A DNA stretch of 64,000 nt from Alicyclobacillus herbarius DSM 13609 (GCF_000430585.1 NZ_AUMH01000014.1:1-64000); one strand, 5' to 3'; positions 33,121-46,826 are shown, counted from the first letter of the stretch. The notes: a model not told the origin generated them from the letters alone. Numbers and translations are program-made.

Positions 33121-33160
33121 AAAACCCACTCCTTCCCGTGTTTTGCACAGGAGAGAAGTG
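33117..33160 (-). terminator. tRNA-Pro terminator overlapping the integrase start
   Basis: On the minus strand CCACTTCTCTCCTGTG, loop CAAAA and CACGGGAAGGAGTGG form a long stem followed by GTTTTTTG, a textbook rho-independent terminator for the tRNA. The integrase ribosome-binding site AAGGAG is in the 3' arm and its TTG start codons directly follow the T-run. Confidence 0.8.
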
Positions 33161-33198
33161 GTCTTTGGGGCGGGGAAAGTGGTCTGGTGCGACCACTT
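33156..33198. promoter_or_regulatory. AAGTGGTC repeats, candidate integrase arm sites
   Basis: AAGTGGTC occurs at 33156-33163 and 33177-33184 (21 bases, two helical turns, apart), and its complement GACCACTT at 33191-33198. Related copies sit at the left flank at about 13779, 13797 and 13812-13819. Their symmetric placement next to both cores fits integrase arm-binding sites. Confidence 0.5.
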
Positions 33199-33246
33199 GT
33201 GTCGTTCCCCTTCAAAAATCCCCGAGAATCCAGTCACATCAAGGAT

Positions 33247-33297
33247 TGGTCGGAATGACAGGACTTGAACCTGCGACCTCACGGTCCCGAACCGTGC
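33247..33297. repeat. Right attachment repeat
   Basis: This copy is identical to 13841-13891 over 51 bases. It contributes the anticodon arm through the CCA end of the intact tRNA gene, so integration regenerates a functional tRNA. Confidence 0.95.
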
Positions 33298-33322
33298 GCT
33301 CTACCACCTGAGCTACATTCCG
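33247..33322 (-). tRNA. tRNA-Pro (anticodon CGG)
   Basis: The minus strand gives a 76-nt cloverleaf. Acceptor CGGAATG pairs with CATTCCG, followed by an encoded ACCA end; the D arm is GCTC...GAGC and the T arm GCAGGTTCAAGTCCTGT. The anticodon stem CACGG/CCGTG encloses TTCGGGA, so the anticodon is CGG and reads proline CCG. The 3' two thirds are duplicated at 13841, which marks this gene as the insertion target of the integrative element. Confidence 0.95.
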
Positions 33323-33415
33323 TTGCGTCCATCGCGTCGAACACCGTCTACTATATCACGTGTTGGCGCCTTCGTCAACCCGCATGTTGCAAGGAACAAC
33401 AATGCGAACGGATGT

Positions 33416-33446
33416 TTGCCGCTGGGTGACGGTCTTCAGGTATAAT
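33416..33446 (+). promoter_or_regulatory. Probable pcrA promoter
   Basis: TTGCCG at 33416 and a perfect TATAAT at 33441 are separated by 19 bases, somewhat long. The start codon lies 49 bases further on. Confidence 0.45.
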
Positions 33447-33494
33447 GGATGGACAGAGCTGGGCTGTCATCAGCAGCCGTAAGGAGAGATTCGG

Positions 33495-37807
<4,313 letters not shown>

Positions 37808-37853
37808 GGCAAGTGAAGCGCGCGATGTGACGCGTGTGATGGAGCGTGCAAAG

Positions 37854-38006
37854 TTATTCGCGGCTGCGGACAAATTCGGCCACAGAGTACTTTTCCTCCG
37901 TACGGGCGTGAAACCACGTCACGCGTGTGGAGTAACGCCCGAGCGCGAAGACAATCGGAATGCCAACGATGCATGCGATGAGGATTTCTTGACCGGTGGT
38001 GAGCAT
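37854..38006 (-). CDS. Small single-span membrane protein
   Basis: The product is 50 residues: a hydrophobic helix EILIACIVGIPIVFALGRY followed by a charged cytoplasmic tail (HARTEEKYSVAEFVRSRE). GGAGGG lies 5 bases before ATG 38006. No family is recognised. It is convergent with ligA and divergent from tagO. The clear ribosome-binding site and membrane segment favour a real gene. Confidence 0.6.
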   Translation of the reverse strand: MLTTGQEILIACIVGIPIVFALGRYSTRVTWFHARTEEKYSVAEFVRSRE

Positions 38007-38100
38007 ACCATCCCTCCATCCTGAGCCCAAGGTGACGGATTTGACCATCCGGTACATGTGTATGAGGACGCCCCAGTAATCATGTCGATATCGCGGGCGA

Positions 38101-38129
38101 TTGCGTCGATGGGCGGCCTCGGCTATGAT
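38101..38129 (+). promoter_or_regulatory. Probable tagO promoter
   Basis: TTGCGT (38101-38106) and TATGAT (38124-38129) are separated by 17 bases, a sigma-A-type arrangement, about 170 bases before the tagO start. Confidence 0.5.
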
Positions 38130-38297
38130 AATGGGGAATTATGAGGACACGCAGTTGACCTGAATGAACGAGGTATAAGGCAAACGTGAGGCAGGAAACG
38201 CTAACGGCAGGTCCGGGCAACCTCTGCAAGACCCAGGTGATTTTGCAACATGGATGCTGGCTGGGTCGTCGGATTGGATGAGGACGGAGGGTTTTCA

Positions 38298-39254
38298 ATG
38301 CCTGTATGGTATTACCTGGTCAGCTTTCTGCTGGCATTTCTGCTGGTGTATGTGACAGTCCCGTATATCCGCAAACTCGCATTGCGCATCGGGTTTGTCG
38401 ATCGGCCCAATCACCGCAAGATTCATACGGAACCGGTACCGCTGCTTGGCGGACTGTCGATTTATGTGGGATGCGTGGCGACCGCTGCGCTATTCGGGCA
38501 CGTTAGCCATACGTTTTGGGGTATTACGCTCGGCGGCTTGCTGATCTTCTCGATTGGCATTCTCGACGATTTCTATAAAACTCGCGGCCGTGATCTGAAG
38601 GCGTGGCCGAAGTTTGTTACACAAATCTTGGCCGCGCTCGTCTTAGTGTCGTTTGGGGTCAGCATCAACGGCGTCAACATGCCGTTTCATCCACATTTTT
38701 ACCACTTCCCGCTCTGGCTGTCGGTCCTGACAACGGTCCTCTGGGTGGTCGCCATCACCAATATGATGAACTTCCTGGATGGCGTGGATGGGCTGGCTGC
38801 TGGCATTTCCGCGATTTCCGCGATGACCTTGTTCTTCATTGCCCTCCTCAAAGGGCAATACCCCATGGCCATCTTTTCCGTGGTCCTGATGGGTTCCGCC
38901 CTCGGTTTCCTGCGCCATAACTTTCATCCGGCGCGTATCTTCATGGGCGATGCGGGCGCGACGTTTCTTGGCTTTGTGCTGGCAGCGATTGCGGTGGAAG
39001 GTGCATTTAAGAGCGCCACGCTGGTTTCGCTGGTTGTGCCGGTTTTGGCCCTCGGTGTGCCCATTGCAGACGCGCTGTGGGTCATTATTCGCCGGTTTCG
39101 GCAAAACCGCCCGATTTACGTCGCCGACAAAGGCCACACCTTCCATATGCTGATGAAATCCGGACTGTCGCAAATCCAGACCGTCGCCTTCCTCTATTTG
39201 GTCGGCATCTGCTTTTCTTTAGCTTCCATTGTTGTCCTCCTCGTTGCCCACTAA
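38298..39254 (+). CDS. tagO: Undecaprenyl-phosphate GlcNAc-1-phosphate transferase (TagO/WecA family)
   Basis: This 318-residue polytopic membrane enzyme has about ten transmembrane helices. Family motifs include VDRPNHRKIHTEPVPLLGG, the catalytic GILDDFYKTRG, MMNFLDGVDGLAAG, and NFHPARIFMGDAGATFLG in the later cytoplasmic loops. It transfers GlcNAc-1-P to undecaprenyl phosphate, the first step of wall teichoic acid or similar polymer synthesis. ATG 38298 has GGAGG about 7 bases upstream; an upstream extension to 38250 is unlikely. It is probably monocistronic. Confidence 0.9.
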   Translation: MPVWYYLVSFLLAFLLVYVTVPYIRKLALRIGFVDRPNHRKIHTEPVPLLGGLSIYVGCVATAALFGHVSHTFWGITLGGLLIFSIGILDDFYKTRGRDLKAWPKFVTQILAALVLVSFGVSINGVNMPFHPHFYHFPLWLSVLTTVLWVVAITNMMNFLDGVDGLAAGISAISAMTLFFIALLKGQYPMAIFSVVLMGSALGFLRHNFHPARIFMGDAGATFLGFVLAAIAVEGAFKSATLVSLVVPVLALGVPIADALWVIIRRFRQNRPIYVADKGHTFHMLMKSGLSQIQTVAFLYLVGICFSLASIVVLLVAH

Positions 39255-39277
39255 CCCCTGCGACCGCTTGGACAATG

Positions 39278-39325
39278 TGCTATAATCCGGAAAGATTGCG
39301 CGAGACGGAAACCCCGACACCGGGG
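39278..39325 (+). promoter_or_regulatory. gatCAB promoter and small leader hairpin
   Basis: An extended -10 element TGCTATAAT (39278-39286) lacks a good -35. It is followed by CCCCG-ACAC-CGGGG (39312-39325) and CTTTT, a short terminator-like hairpin 40 bases before the gatC start that could attenuate expression. I see no T-box motifs. Confidence 0.5.
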
Positions 39326-39366
39326 CTTTTCGTCCCTCGTGAAGTGCTGGAAGTGGAGGGATATCG

Positions 39367-39657
39367 GTGAAGATCAGTGAAGACGCAGTTCGGCATGTGG
39401 CTGCGCTGGCCAGGTTGTCGCTTTCGGACAGGGAAGTCGCCCATCTGGCGCCGCAGTTGAGTGAGATTATCGATTATGCGGAGCAGCTGCAAGAGGTTGA
39501 CCTCAGCGACGTGAAGCCCACGAGTCATTCCCTGACACAGACCAATGTATTCCGTGAAGATGAACCCCGGCCCAGTCTGGCGCGTGAGGTGGCCTTGGCT
39601 TGCGCTCCGGACAGCACTGACGAGTACGTCCGAGTGCCGGCGGTCTTGGAGGGGTAA
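39367..39657 (+). CDS. gatC: Glutamyl-tRNA(Gln) amidotransferase subunit C
   Basis: This 96-residue subunit carries the family signature of an N-terminal [16 protein letters not shown] helix, [19 protein letters not shown] and the [11 protein letters not shown] motif in the second half. It stabilises the GatA-GatB interface in the complex that converts Glu-tRNA(Gln) or Asp-tRNA(Asn) to the amide form. The start is GTG with GGAGGG upstream. First gene of gatCAB. Confidence 0.95.
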   Translation: MKISEDAVRHVAALARLSLSDREVAHLAPQLSEIIDYAEQLQEVDLSDVKPTSHSLTQTNVFREDEPRPSLAREVALACAPDSTDEYVRVPAVLEG

Positions 39658-39659
39658 TG

Positions 39660-41105
39660 ATGAGCATACATACAGTGAAGGAAATCCTTGCATCACTTGA
39701 GCGGAAGGAGTCGAAGCCTTCCGAGTGGACTGAGACAGCACTGCGTATGATTGAGCGTCACAACCCGGAGTTGGGGGCGTTCTTGACAGTGGACGGGGAG
39801 CGTGCACTCGCTCACGCCCGGCGGCTCGACGATGAGGCGTTCGATGGCTTTCTGTTTGGCGTGCCGTATGCATTGAAAGACAACATTTGCACACGCAACC
39901 TCAAAACCACCGCGGCTAGCCGGATTTTGGAAAACTACATTCCTCCGTACGACGCGACGGTGGCCGAGCGGCTCGCAGAAACCCATGGTGTCCTGGTCGG
40001 AAAGACGAACATGGACGAGTTTGCTATGGGGTCTTCCACCGAAAATTCCGCGTTTCAGAAGACCCACAACCCCTATGACCTGGAGCGGGTTCCGGGCGGA
40101 TCGAGTGGAGGGTCGGCCGCGGCCGTGGCAGCCGGGATGGTGCCGTTTGCGCTTGGTTCTGACACTGGCGGATCGATTCGTCAACCGGCTTCGTACTGTG
40201 GTGTCGTCGGTTTGAAGCCGACTTACGGGCGCGTGTCTCGCTATGGTTTGATTGCGTTTGCCTCGTCGCTAGATCAAATCGGTCCATTTACGCGTACGGT
40301 GGAAGACGCCGCGTATGTCCTTGAGGCCATCAGTGGCCACGACGAGCGGGATTCCACCTCAGCTAGGCAGGAGGTTCCGCGCTTTGTGGACGCCCTGGCG
40401 GGCGGGGTGAAGGGTCTGCGCATCGGCTTGGTCACGGGACTGGACGAGCACGGGGTAGATGCCGAGGTGAAAGCGGCGGTTGACAAAGCGGTCAAGGCCC
40501 TTGAGAACGCGGGGGCCGAAGTGGTTGAAATCAGCCTGCCGCACCTGCGTTACGCCGTTGCCACCTATTACTTGATTGCGCCGGCTGAGGCCTCTTCGAA
40601 CCTGGCGCGCTACGATGGGGTCCGCTATGGGCGCCGGGTAGCCGGTGAGACCTTGCTTGAAATGTACCAGCATACGCGCAGCGAAGGCTTTGGCATGGAG
40701 GTCAAGCGCCGTATCATGATTGGCACGTACGCGCTCTCCTCCGGTTATTATGACGCCTACTACCGGCGTGCACAGCAGGTTCGGACACGGATTCGCGAGG
40801 ACTTTGACAAAGCGTTTGAACGCTGCGACGTGATAGTGATGCCGACCACCCCAACCACCGCATTTCGGATGGGCGAAAAGGTGGACAATCCGTTGCAGAT
40901 GTACCTCAACGACATCTTCACCATTCCGGCTAATCTGGCCGGACTGCCTGCGCTCAGTGTGCCCTGCGGGGTATCGTCGGAAGGTTTGCCGATTGGACTG
41001 CAGCTTTTGGCTCACTGGTGGGACGAGGCCACGCTACTTCGGGTCGGGCACACGTACGAACAGGTGCGCGGGTTTGAAATGCCGCTGCCAAGGATGGGGG
41101 CGTGA
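39660..41105 (+). CDS. gatA: Glutamyl-tRNA(Gln) amidotransferase subunit A
   Basis: This amidase-signature enzyme has about 481 residues. [19 protein letters not shown] carries the catalytic Lys, [15 protein letters not shown] the cis-Ser loop and [19 protein letters not shown] the nucleophile Ser. It releases ammonia from glutamine and channels it to GatB. Of the two adjacent ATGs, 39660 is better spaced (7 bases) from GGAGG than 39657. It directly follows gatC and overlaps the gatB region by 4 bases. Confidence 0.96.
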   Translation: MSIHTVKEILASLERKESKPSEWTETALRMIERHNPELGAFLTVDGERALAHARRLDDEAFDGFLFGVPYALKDNICTRNLKTTAASRILENYIPPYDATVAERLAETHGVLVGKTNMDEFAMGSSTENSAFQKTHNPYDLERVPGGSSGGSAAAVAAGMVPFALGSDTGGSIRQPASYCGVVGLKPTYGRVSRYGLIAFASSLDQIGPFTRTVEDAAYVLEAISGHDERDSTSARQEVPRFVDALAGGVKGLRIGLVTGLDEHGVDAEVKAAVDKAVKALENAGAEVVEISLPHLRYAVATYYLIAPAEASSNLARYDGVRYGRRVAGETLLEMYQHTRSEGFGMEVKRRIMIGTYALSSGYYDAYYRRAQQVRTRIREDFDKAFERCDVIVMPTTPTTAFRMGEKVDNPLQMYLNDIFTIPANLAGLPALSVPCGVSSEGLPIGLQLLAHWWDEATLLRVGHTYEQVRGFEMPLPRMGA

Positions 41106-41107
41106 AC

Positions 41108-42538
41108 ATGGGCTACGAAACCGTAATTGGCTTAGAGGTACACGTTGAGCTCAAGACGAAGACTAAGATCTTTTGCGGCTGCAGCACGAATTTTGGCGAT
41201 CCGCCCAACACCAATGTTTGTCCGGTCTGCCTGGGTCATCCGGGTACCCTGCCGGTGCTGAACCGTCAGGCGGTTGAACTGGCCCTCAAGGCGGCGATGG
41301 CACTCAACTGTAAAATAAATCAAGACTGTAAGTTTGACCGCAAGAACTACTTCTACCCGGACTTGCCGAAGGGCTATCAAATTTCCCAGTATGATGAGCC
41401 GATTGGTGAACACGGCTACGTCGAGATTGAGGTGAACGGGGAACGCAAGCGCATTGGCATCACGCGTGTCCACCTGGAGGAGGACGCGGGGAAGTCGATG
41501 CACGGCGAGGACGGCCAGCACAGCCTCATCGACTACAACCGCACCGGCGTACCGTTGATTGAGATTGTTTCGGAACCGGATATTCGCTCTCCGGAAGAGG
41601 CTCGCTTGTACCTGGAAGCCATCAAGAGCATCATGCAGTACTGCGACATCTCGGATTGCCGGATGGAAGAAGGGTCCCTGCGCTGTGACGCCAACATCTC
41701 TCTGCGTCCAGAAGGCTCCACTGAGTTCGGCGAGAAAACCGAGCTGAAAAACATGAACTCGTTCCGCAACGTCCAGCGCGGTCTCGAGTATGAGGTGGAG
41801 CGGCAGACGAAACTCCTCGAACAAGGCCAGCCGGTCACGCAGGAGACGCGCCGTTTTGACGAGGCCACGCAGACGACCATCAGCATGCGTTCGAAGGAAG
41901 AAGCACACGATTACCGCTATTTTCCCGAGCCCGATTTGCTGCGGGTGCAGATTGATGACGCTTGGCTGGAACGGGTACGCGCGGAACTTCCGGAACTGCC
42001 GGCGGCGCGGCGCGCCCGGTTTGAGCAGGAACTGGGGCTGCCGGCGTACGACGCGGGTGTCCTGACGGCGGAGCGAGCCGTGGCAGATTACTATGAAGCC
42101 GTGGTCGCGGCCGGATCGGACGCGAAGACGGCGAGCAACTGGGTGATGGGAGACCTGTTAGGGTACCTGAACGCGCAGGGGCTGTCGGTGGCCGAATCTC
42201 CGGTGCGTCCCGAGCAGCTGGCGGGCCTGATTGCCCAGGTGGACAAGGGCACCATCTCCATTAAGCAGGCGCGCGACGTGTTCAAGCTGATGTGCGAGAC
42301 CCGGAAGGACGCCGAGGTCATCATTAAGGAGCAAGGGATGGAGCAGATTAGCGACGAATCTCAGCTCATCCCGATTATCGAGGAAGTCATTGCCAATAAC
42401 CCGAAATCGGTCGAGGATTATCGGGCTGGCAAACAAAAGGCGTTGGGCGCCCTGGTTGGTCAGACGATGAAGGCGACCAAGGGCAAGGCCAACCCGGCGT
42501 TGGTCAATAAGCTGATTTTGGAACGGATTGGGCAATAA
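41108..42538 (+). CDS. gatB: Glutamyl-tRNA(Gln) amidotransferase subunit B
   Basis: This kinase-like subunit of about 476 residues contains [20 protein letters not shown] at the N-terminus with zinc-site cysteines (CGC...CPVCLG), [27 protein letters not shown] and [13 protein letters not shown]. The C-terminal YqeY-like helical domain is the tRNA-binding part. It phosphorylates and amidates the mischarged aminoacyl-tRNA. The start is ATG 41108 or GTG 41102. Last gene of gatCAB; the RNA methyltransferase follows after a few bases. Confidence 0.96.
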   Translation: MGYETVIGLEVHVELKTKTKIFCGCSTNFGDPPNTNVCPVCLGHPGTLPVLNRQAVELALKAAMALNCKINQDCKFDRKNYFYPDLPKGYQISQYDEPIGEHGYVEIEVNGERKRIGITRVHLEEDAGKSMHGEDGQHSLIDYNRTGVPLIEIVSEPDIRSPEEARLYLEAIKSIMQYCDISDCRMEEGSLRCDANISLRPEGSTEFGEKTELKNMNSFRNVQRGLEYEVERQTKLLEQGQPVTQETRRFDEATQTTISMRSKEEAHDYRYFPEPDLLRVQIDDAWLERVRAELPELPAARRARFEQELGLPAYDAGVLTAERAVADYYEAVVAAGSDAKTASNWVMGDLLGYLNAQGLSVAESPVRPEQLAGLIAQVDKGTISIKQARDVFKLMCETRKDAEVIIKEQGMEQISDESQLIPIIEEVIANNPKSVEDYRAGKQKALGALVGQTMKATKGKANPALVNKLILERIGQ

Positions 42539-42562
42539 GACGTGAAGCGGGAGGAGACCAGG

Positions 42563-44083
42563 GTGACCGAACCCCAAGCCGTAGGGCCCACGCCATCGGG
42601 ACGGCGGGTGGATGACGCGCGCTATATCCAGGACGCAGTCGGCGTTTCGAGATACAAAGAGGCGCCGTTGCCAGGTCAGGTGCACGAGGTTGAGGCGCTG
42701 CGCCTCAACGATGATGGGGAAGCGGTCGCCTACGTGAACGGGGTGGCGGTGTTTATCCCGGGTCTTCTGCCCAAAGAACGAGCACGTGTCCGGATTGTCG
42801 AGCGCAGTCGGCGTTATGCGCGCGCCGTCCTGGTCGACACGCCGGCGCCAACGGCATCTCTTGCGGACTCCGCGGCTACGGCGGGAGAACCCTTGAGTGG
42901 CCGAATCCAGCCGCTTTGTGCCGTGTTTGGCGATTGCGGCGGGTGTCAGCTGCAGCACTTGGATTACCAGCGCCAGCTCGAGCACAAGCGCCGCATGGTA
43001 CGAGAGGCACTGGCCCGTTTCGCTGGGCTGGACAATGTCACGGTTCACCCTACGCTCGGCATGGAGACGCCCTGGCGCTACCGAAATCAGGTACAGGTGC
43101 CGGTTGAGTTCGACGGGCGGGGCGGCGTGCGCCTCGGCTTTTACGCCGCGAAGAGCCACCAACTGGTGCCGACCACAGCCTGTCACCTGGAACCCGAACC
43201 GCTCGAGCGGACGATTGAGCAAGCCGCCCACATGGCCGCAGAATTGCTCGGATGGCAGGCGAATCTTATCCACCACATCATTGGTCGCTATTCGTTTACG
43301 AGTGGCGAAATGATGCTGATTTTCTCGTACAGTGCGGATCGGGAAAATTCGAGGGAGCGTCACGCGCTCAATCGCCAGGCGCTAGCCGATGTGGCTTCTC
43401 GGTTGTTGCAGCTACCTGGTGTTGTTAGCGTCGCGGCCACTCGTACGCTGGGCCGCCACGGGCGTGTATTCGGGCGTCACACCGACATCCTGGCAGGCAA
43501 GCCGTACCTCATCGAGCGTATCGGCGGGCTTGAGTTCCTGATTTCCCCGCAATCGTTCTTTCAAGTCAACACCCAACAGGCCAGACGGCTGTATGACCAG
43601 GTTTTGCGCCTGGCCCAAGTTGGGGCGGGGGATACGGTGCTCGACGCCTACTGCGGTACGGGGACCATGGCGCTTCTCTTGGCGGGTCAGGTCGCCCGGG
43701 TGTACGGCATCGAATCCGCGCCGCAGGCGATTGCCGATGCCAGGGAGAACGCCCGTCACAACCGGATTCGCAATGCAGAGTTTACCGTCGGTCGTGTCGA
43801 ACAGGTGCTGCCCGCATGGGTGATGAAGGGCTGGCGCGCCGATGTGATTGTGCTCGATCCGCCCCGCCGCGGTTGCGATACTGCGGTCCTCGAGGCGGTG
43901 GCGGCTGTCCGACCCAGGCGTCTGGTGTACGTATCGTGCAACCACATCACATTGGCACGTGATTTACGGCGTCTCGATGATCTGGGCTACGCGGTCAGCG
44001 AGGTTCAGCCTGTGGATATGTTCCCGCAAACGGCTCATGTGGAGTGCTGTTCAGTACTCGTTCCAAGGTTTGTAGCCCCATAA
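42563..44083 (+). CDS. rlmCD: 23S rRNA (uracil-5-)-methyltransferase, RlmCD/TrmA family
   Basis: This protein of about 506 residues starts with a TRAM domain (VEALRLNDDGEAVAYVNGVA). Cysteines for a 4Fe-4S cluster follow (CAVFGDCGGCQLQH), then the AdoMet fold with VLDAYCGTGTMALLLAG, VIVLDPPRRGCD and the nucleophile Cys in YVSCNHITLARDL. Such enzymes form m5U at 23S rRNA positions; the single Bacillota enzyme often does both sites. GTG 42563 has GGAGGAG upstream and is preferred over GTG 42542. It sits 24 bases after gatB, likely co-transcribed. Confidence 0.9.
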   Translation: MTEPQAVGPTPSGRRVDDARYIQDAVGVSRYKEAPLPGQVHEVEALRLNDDGEAVAYVNGVAVFIPGLLPKERARVRIVERSRRYARAVLVDTPAPTASLADSAATAGEPLSGRIQPLCAVFGDCGGCQLQHLDYQRQLEHKRRMVREALARFAGLDNVTVHPTLGMETPWRYRNQVQVPVEFDGRGGVRLGFYAAKSHQLVPTTACHLEPEPLERTIEQAAHMAAELLGWQANLIHHIIGRYSFTSGEMMLIFSYSADRENSRERHALNRQALADVASRLLQLPGVVSVAATRTLGRHGRVFGRHTDILAGKPYLIERIGGLEFLISPQSFFQVNTQQARRLYDQVLRLAQVGAGDTVLDAYCGTGTMALLLAGQVARVYGIESAPQAIADARENARHNRIRNAEFTVGRVEQVLPAWVMKGWRADVIVLDPPRRGCDTAVLEAVAAVRPRRLVYVSCNHITLARDLRRLDDLGYAVSEVQPVDMFPQTAHVECCSVLVPRFVAP

Positions 44084-44258
44084 TAATCTCCTGCAATCCA
44101 ACATAAATACCTGCTCGAGCGAGAATAAACACTTGATCCAATGCGGGGAAAATGGTGGCCATCGGCATGTGTCCGATATTCGGACGGCAATGCAAAAACC
44201 AGCGGCCGGAAAACGCGCCTCGAAAGTCTAGCGCTCCGGCCCCGTGTGCCCAGGCGAT

Positions 44259-46616
44259 TCAGACCCCTTTCATCGACAGGCCCACCCGCCCCTTGGCGGC
44301 ATCGATCTGGATAACTCGAACCTTGACCACGTCCCCGACGGAGACGACGTCCATCGGATGTTTGACAAAGTGATCCGCTAGTTGTGAGATATGCACTAGT
44401 CCGTCCGTCTTGATGCCGATGTCGACAAACGCGCCGAAATCGACCACGTTGCGCACCGTCCCCATGAGTTCCATCCCTAGCTCCAGGTCCTCCAGCTTCA
44501 GCACATCGGTGCGGAGGATGGGGGGCGGCACGTCTTCGCGCGGATCACGACCGGGGCGCTCCAGCGCATCGAGGATGTCGCGCAGCGTCGGTACCCCGAC
44601 GCCAATTTCTGCCGCGAGTTCGCTGACGGGAGTGGATTTGAGCGCGTTCAACCACTTCTCACGCGTCTTGGGACTCGAGAAAAATTCTCTGGGCTCCCCG
44701 AGGCGGCTTAACAAGCGCTTGACCGCGTCATACGACTCGGGGTGAATCGGAGTCGCATCAAGGGGTTCCTCCCCGTTGGTCACGCGCAAGAAACCAACGC
44801 ACTGCTCCAGCGTCTTCGGTCCCAAGCGCGGTACCTTGGCGAGCTCCTTGCGGCTCTGGAAGCGCCCGTTTTGCTCGCGAAACTCGACGATGTTACGGGC
44901 GACCGTCTTGTTTAGCCCAGCCACATACGACAACAGGCTGGGCGAGGCGGTGTTAACGTCCACCCCGACCTGGTTAACGACCGATTCGACGACTGCAGCG
45001 AGTTGCTCGTCGAGCTTTCTCTGCGAGACGTCGTGTTGGTACTGGCCGACGCCGATGGACTTCGGATCAATCTTGACCAACTCCGCCAACGGATCTTGCA
45101 ACCGACGCGCAATCGAGATGGCGCTGCGTTCGGAGACATCGAGGTTGGGGAACTCTTCTCCGGCGAGCTTCGAGGCGGAATAGACGCTGGCCCCCGCTTC
45201 AGAGACGATGGCGTACGGAACCAATTTGCCAGACTGCGCCTGGTATGCCCGCACACAGTCGGCAATGAATGCTTCCGTCTCGCGCGAGGCGGTCCCGTTT
45301 CCAATCGCAATCAACTCGACCTGGTAGGCCGCGATGAAACGCAGGACTTCTTGTTTCGCCGCCTCGACCTTGTTTTGCGGTGGCGTCGGGTAGATAACGG
45401 CTGTGCAGAGCAGCTTGCCGGTGTCGTCGACGACGGCCAGTTTGCAGCCCGTGCGATAGGCGGGATCGACACCGAGCACGACCCGGCCGCGAATCGGTGG
45501 CTGCATGAGCAGGTTTTTGAGATTCTCGGCGAAGATGTGGATGGCGTGCTCCTCCGCTTTTGCCGTTAACTCGGCGCGGATTTCCCGCTCAATCGCCGGC
45601 GCCAGCAGCCGCTTGTAGGCGTCGACGATGGCCGCCTCGCGGATCTGCCGAGCTGCCTCAGCGGGGGCGGCCGGAGCCGCCTGGGTCGCGGCGGAGACAG
45701 AGCCGGCCACCTGAATCGTACCGCCGACCGGCGCGTCCGGCATATGCCTGCGCACGAGATGCCTCAAGATTTCGTCCTGCGGGGCAATGACCGATACACG
45801 CAGGAATTCTTCCCGCTCCCCTCGATTCATGGCCAGAACGCGATGGGGCAGCGTCTTGGTCAGTCGTTCCTCGTAATCGTAATACGCCTCATAGACACTT
45901 TCACGGTCGGGGTCGACGGCTGTGCTTCGGATCGATCCGTTCGTATACGTATATTCCCGCAACCACTTCCGGGTCTCCGCGTCGTCTGCGACCCCTTCCG
46001 CAAGGATATCTGCCGCCCCCTGCAGCGCATCTTCGACGGTCGCCACACCGGAGGTGTCTGACACGAACGAGGTGGCGTACTCCCGCACTTCATCCGCATT
46101 CGCGCCCAGGTGCTCCGGCTGCGCCAGCCATTCGGCCAACGGCCCTAGCCCGCACTCCCTCGCCTTGCTCGCGCGGGTCCTGCGTTTGGGCCGATATGGG
46201 CGGTAGAGGTCTTCGATTTCGGTCAAGGTTCGCGCAGCCTGAATCGCGGCGATGAGCTTGTCCCGTGCTGCAGGATCGAGGGGGTGGACATCGTCGCCGC
46301 CTGCGGTGTTGGCTTTGGGGCTACCTTCACCATCGCGATGACCCACTTCATCGACAGACAGGACGCCTTGCTCTTGCAGGAGCCGCAGCACGTCACACTT
46401 TCGTTGGTAGAGATGCTTCTCAAACTCGTACTGTTCCGCGATCTCGCGCAATTGATTCTCATCCAGCTCGCCCGTCGCTTCCTTCCGGTAGCGGGCGATG
46501 AACGGGATGGTGTTGCCTTCGTCCAGCAGTCGAATTGCCGCCTCCACTTGACGCGGTTTCAACGTTAGCGTGGCGGAGATCATGCGCGCGTAATCGGGGG
46601 TTGCGAATTCCAGCAA
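44259..46616 (-). CDS. tex: Tex family RNA-binding transcription accessory protein
   Basis: This 785-residue protein has the Tex_N region TLKPRQVEAAIRLLDEGNTIPFIARYRKEATGELDENQL (in part), a YqgF-like RNase H-fold domain (VVLGVDPAYRTGCKLAVVDD), helix-hairpin-helix motifs (NTASPSLLSYVAGLNKTVA) and a C-terminal S1 domain (GMELMGTVRNVVDFGAFVDI). It binds nucleic acid and affects transcription and translation, exact role unclear. The start is TTG with AAGGAG 8 bases upstream. It is convergent with rlmCD. The segment 44084-44258 between them has no supported gene. Confidence 0.95.
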   Translation of the reverse strand: MLEFATPDYARMISATLTLKPRQVEAAIRLLDEGNTIPFIARYRKEATGELDENQLREIAEQYEFEKHLYQRKCDVLRLLQEQGVLSVDEVGHRDGEGSPKANTAGGDDVHPLDPAARDKLIAAIQAARTLTEIEDLYRPYRPKRRTRASKARECGLGPLAEWLAQPEHLGANADEVREYATSFVSDTSGVATVEDALQGAADILAEGVADDAETRKWLREYTYTNGSIRSTAVDPDRESVYEAYYDYEERLTKTLPHRVLAMNRGEREEFLRVSVIAPQDEILRHLVRRHMPDAPVGGTIQVAGSVSAATQAAPAAPAEAARQIREAAIVDAYKRLLAPAIEREIRAELTAKAEEHAIHIFAENLKNLLMQPPIRGRVVLGVDPAYRTGCKLAVVDDTGKLLCTAVIYPTPPQNKVEAAKQEVLRFIAAYQVELIAIGNGTASRETEAFIADCVRAYQAQSGKLVPYAIVSEAGASVYSASKLAGEEFPNLDVSERSAISIARRLQDPLAELVKIDPKSIGVGQYQHDVSQRKLDEQLAAVVESVVNQVGVDVNTASPSLLSYVAGLNKTVARNIVEFREQNGRFQSRKELAKVPRLGPKTLEQCVGFLRVTNGEEPLDATPIHPESYDAVKRLLSRLGEPREFFSSPKTREKWLNALKSTPVSELAAEIGVGVPTLRDILDALERPGRDPREDVPPPILRTDVLKLEDLELGMELMGTVRNVVDFGAFVDIGIKTDGLVHISQLADHFVKHPMDVVSVGDVVKVRVIQIDAAKGRVGLSMKGV

Positions 46617-46810
46617 TCAAGCCACTCCTTACTTAGTGTCATTCTACAGTATAGTGGAACACGCTGCTGCATTGGGTGCACAGCCTAGTCGACCATGGCC
46701 CGGATGAGACAAACCAACTTCACTTGTGGTCCACCGCCAATCCCTGTCTGCTTCGTTCGGCCGAAGGGGATAGGGAGGTTCAGTCGTCATCGGGTGACAA
46801 ACCGTTCTTG

Positions 46811-46826
46811 AATGACCTATGTCACA
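46811..46826. promoter_or_regulatory. Fnr/Crp-type box before hemQ/chdC
   Basis: AATGA-CCTATG-TCACA gives TGA-N6-TCA symmetry. On the other strand it reads TGTGA-N6-TCATT, 8 of 10 matches to the Bacillus Fnr consensus TGTGA-N6-TCACA. A CATTAT -10 candidate at 46846 would place it near -40. A second box lies at 59244. Confidence 0.5.

Larger units (their letters stand above)
13841..33297. mobile_element. 19.4 kb integrative plasmid-like element in tRNA-Pro(CGG)
   Basis: The element is bounded by perfect 51-bp direct repeats at a tRNA 3' end and has a tyrosine integrase next to the intact tRNA. One repeat to the next is 19,406 bases. The left half carries an Mrr-like nuclease, a second tyrosine recombinase, type III restriction-modification genes and a zinc-hook ABC ATPase. 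The right half carries an origin-like repeat region, a RuvC-like resolvase, ParM- and ParR-like proteins and a primase-helicase. The 20.8-23.4 kb segment is visibly AT-richer than the flanking chromosome. I see no virion, terminase, relaxase or type IV secretion gene. Both att copies and the integrase look intact, so excision may still be possible. Confidence 0.92.

Noticed and set aside
33121-33282. First 54 codons of the integrase open frame
   Set aside because: They translate the att core and the tRNA terminator; a start here would place the gene inside the tRNA.
13841-33297. Classical prophage
   Set aside because: No capsid, portal, terminase, tail, holin or lysin gene is visible.
13841-33297. 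Integrative conjugative element
   Set aside because: No relaxase, coupling protein or type IV secretion gene is visible.
43995-44195. Minus-strand 66-codon frame after the rRNA methyltransferase gene
   Set aside because: Overlaps the end of the methyltransferase gene by about 90 bases and has no supporting signals.
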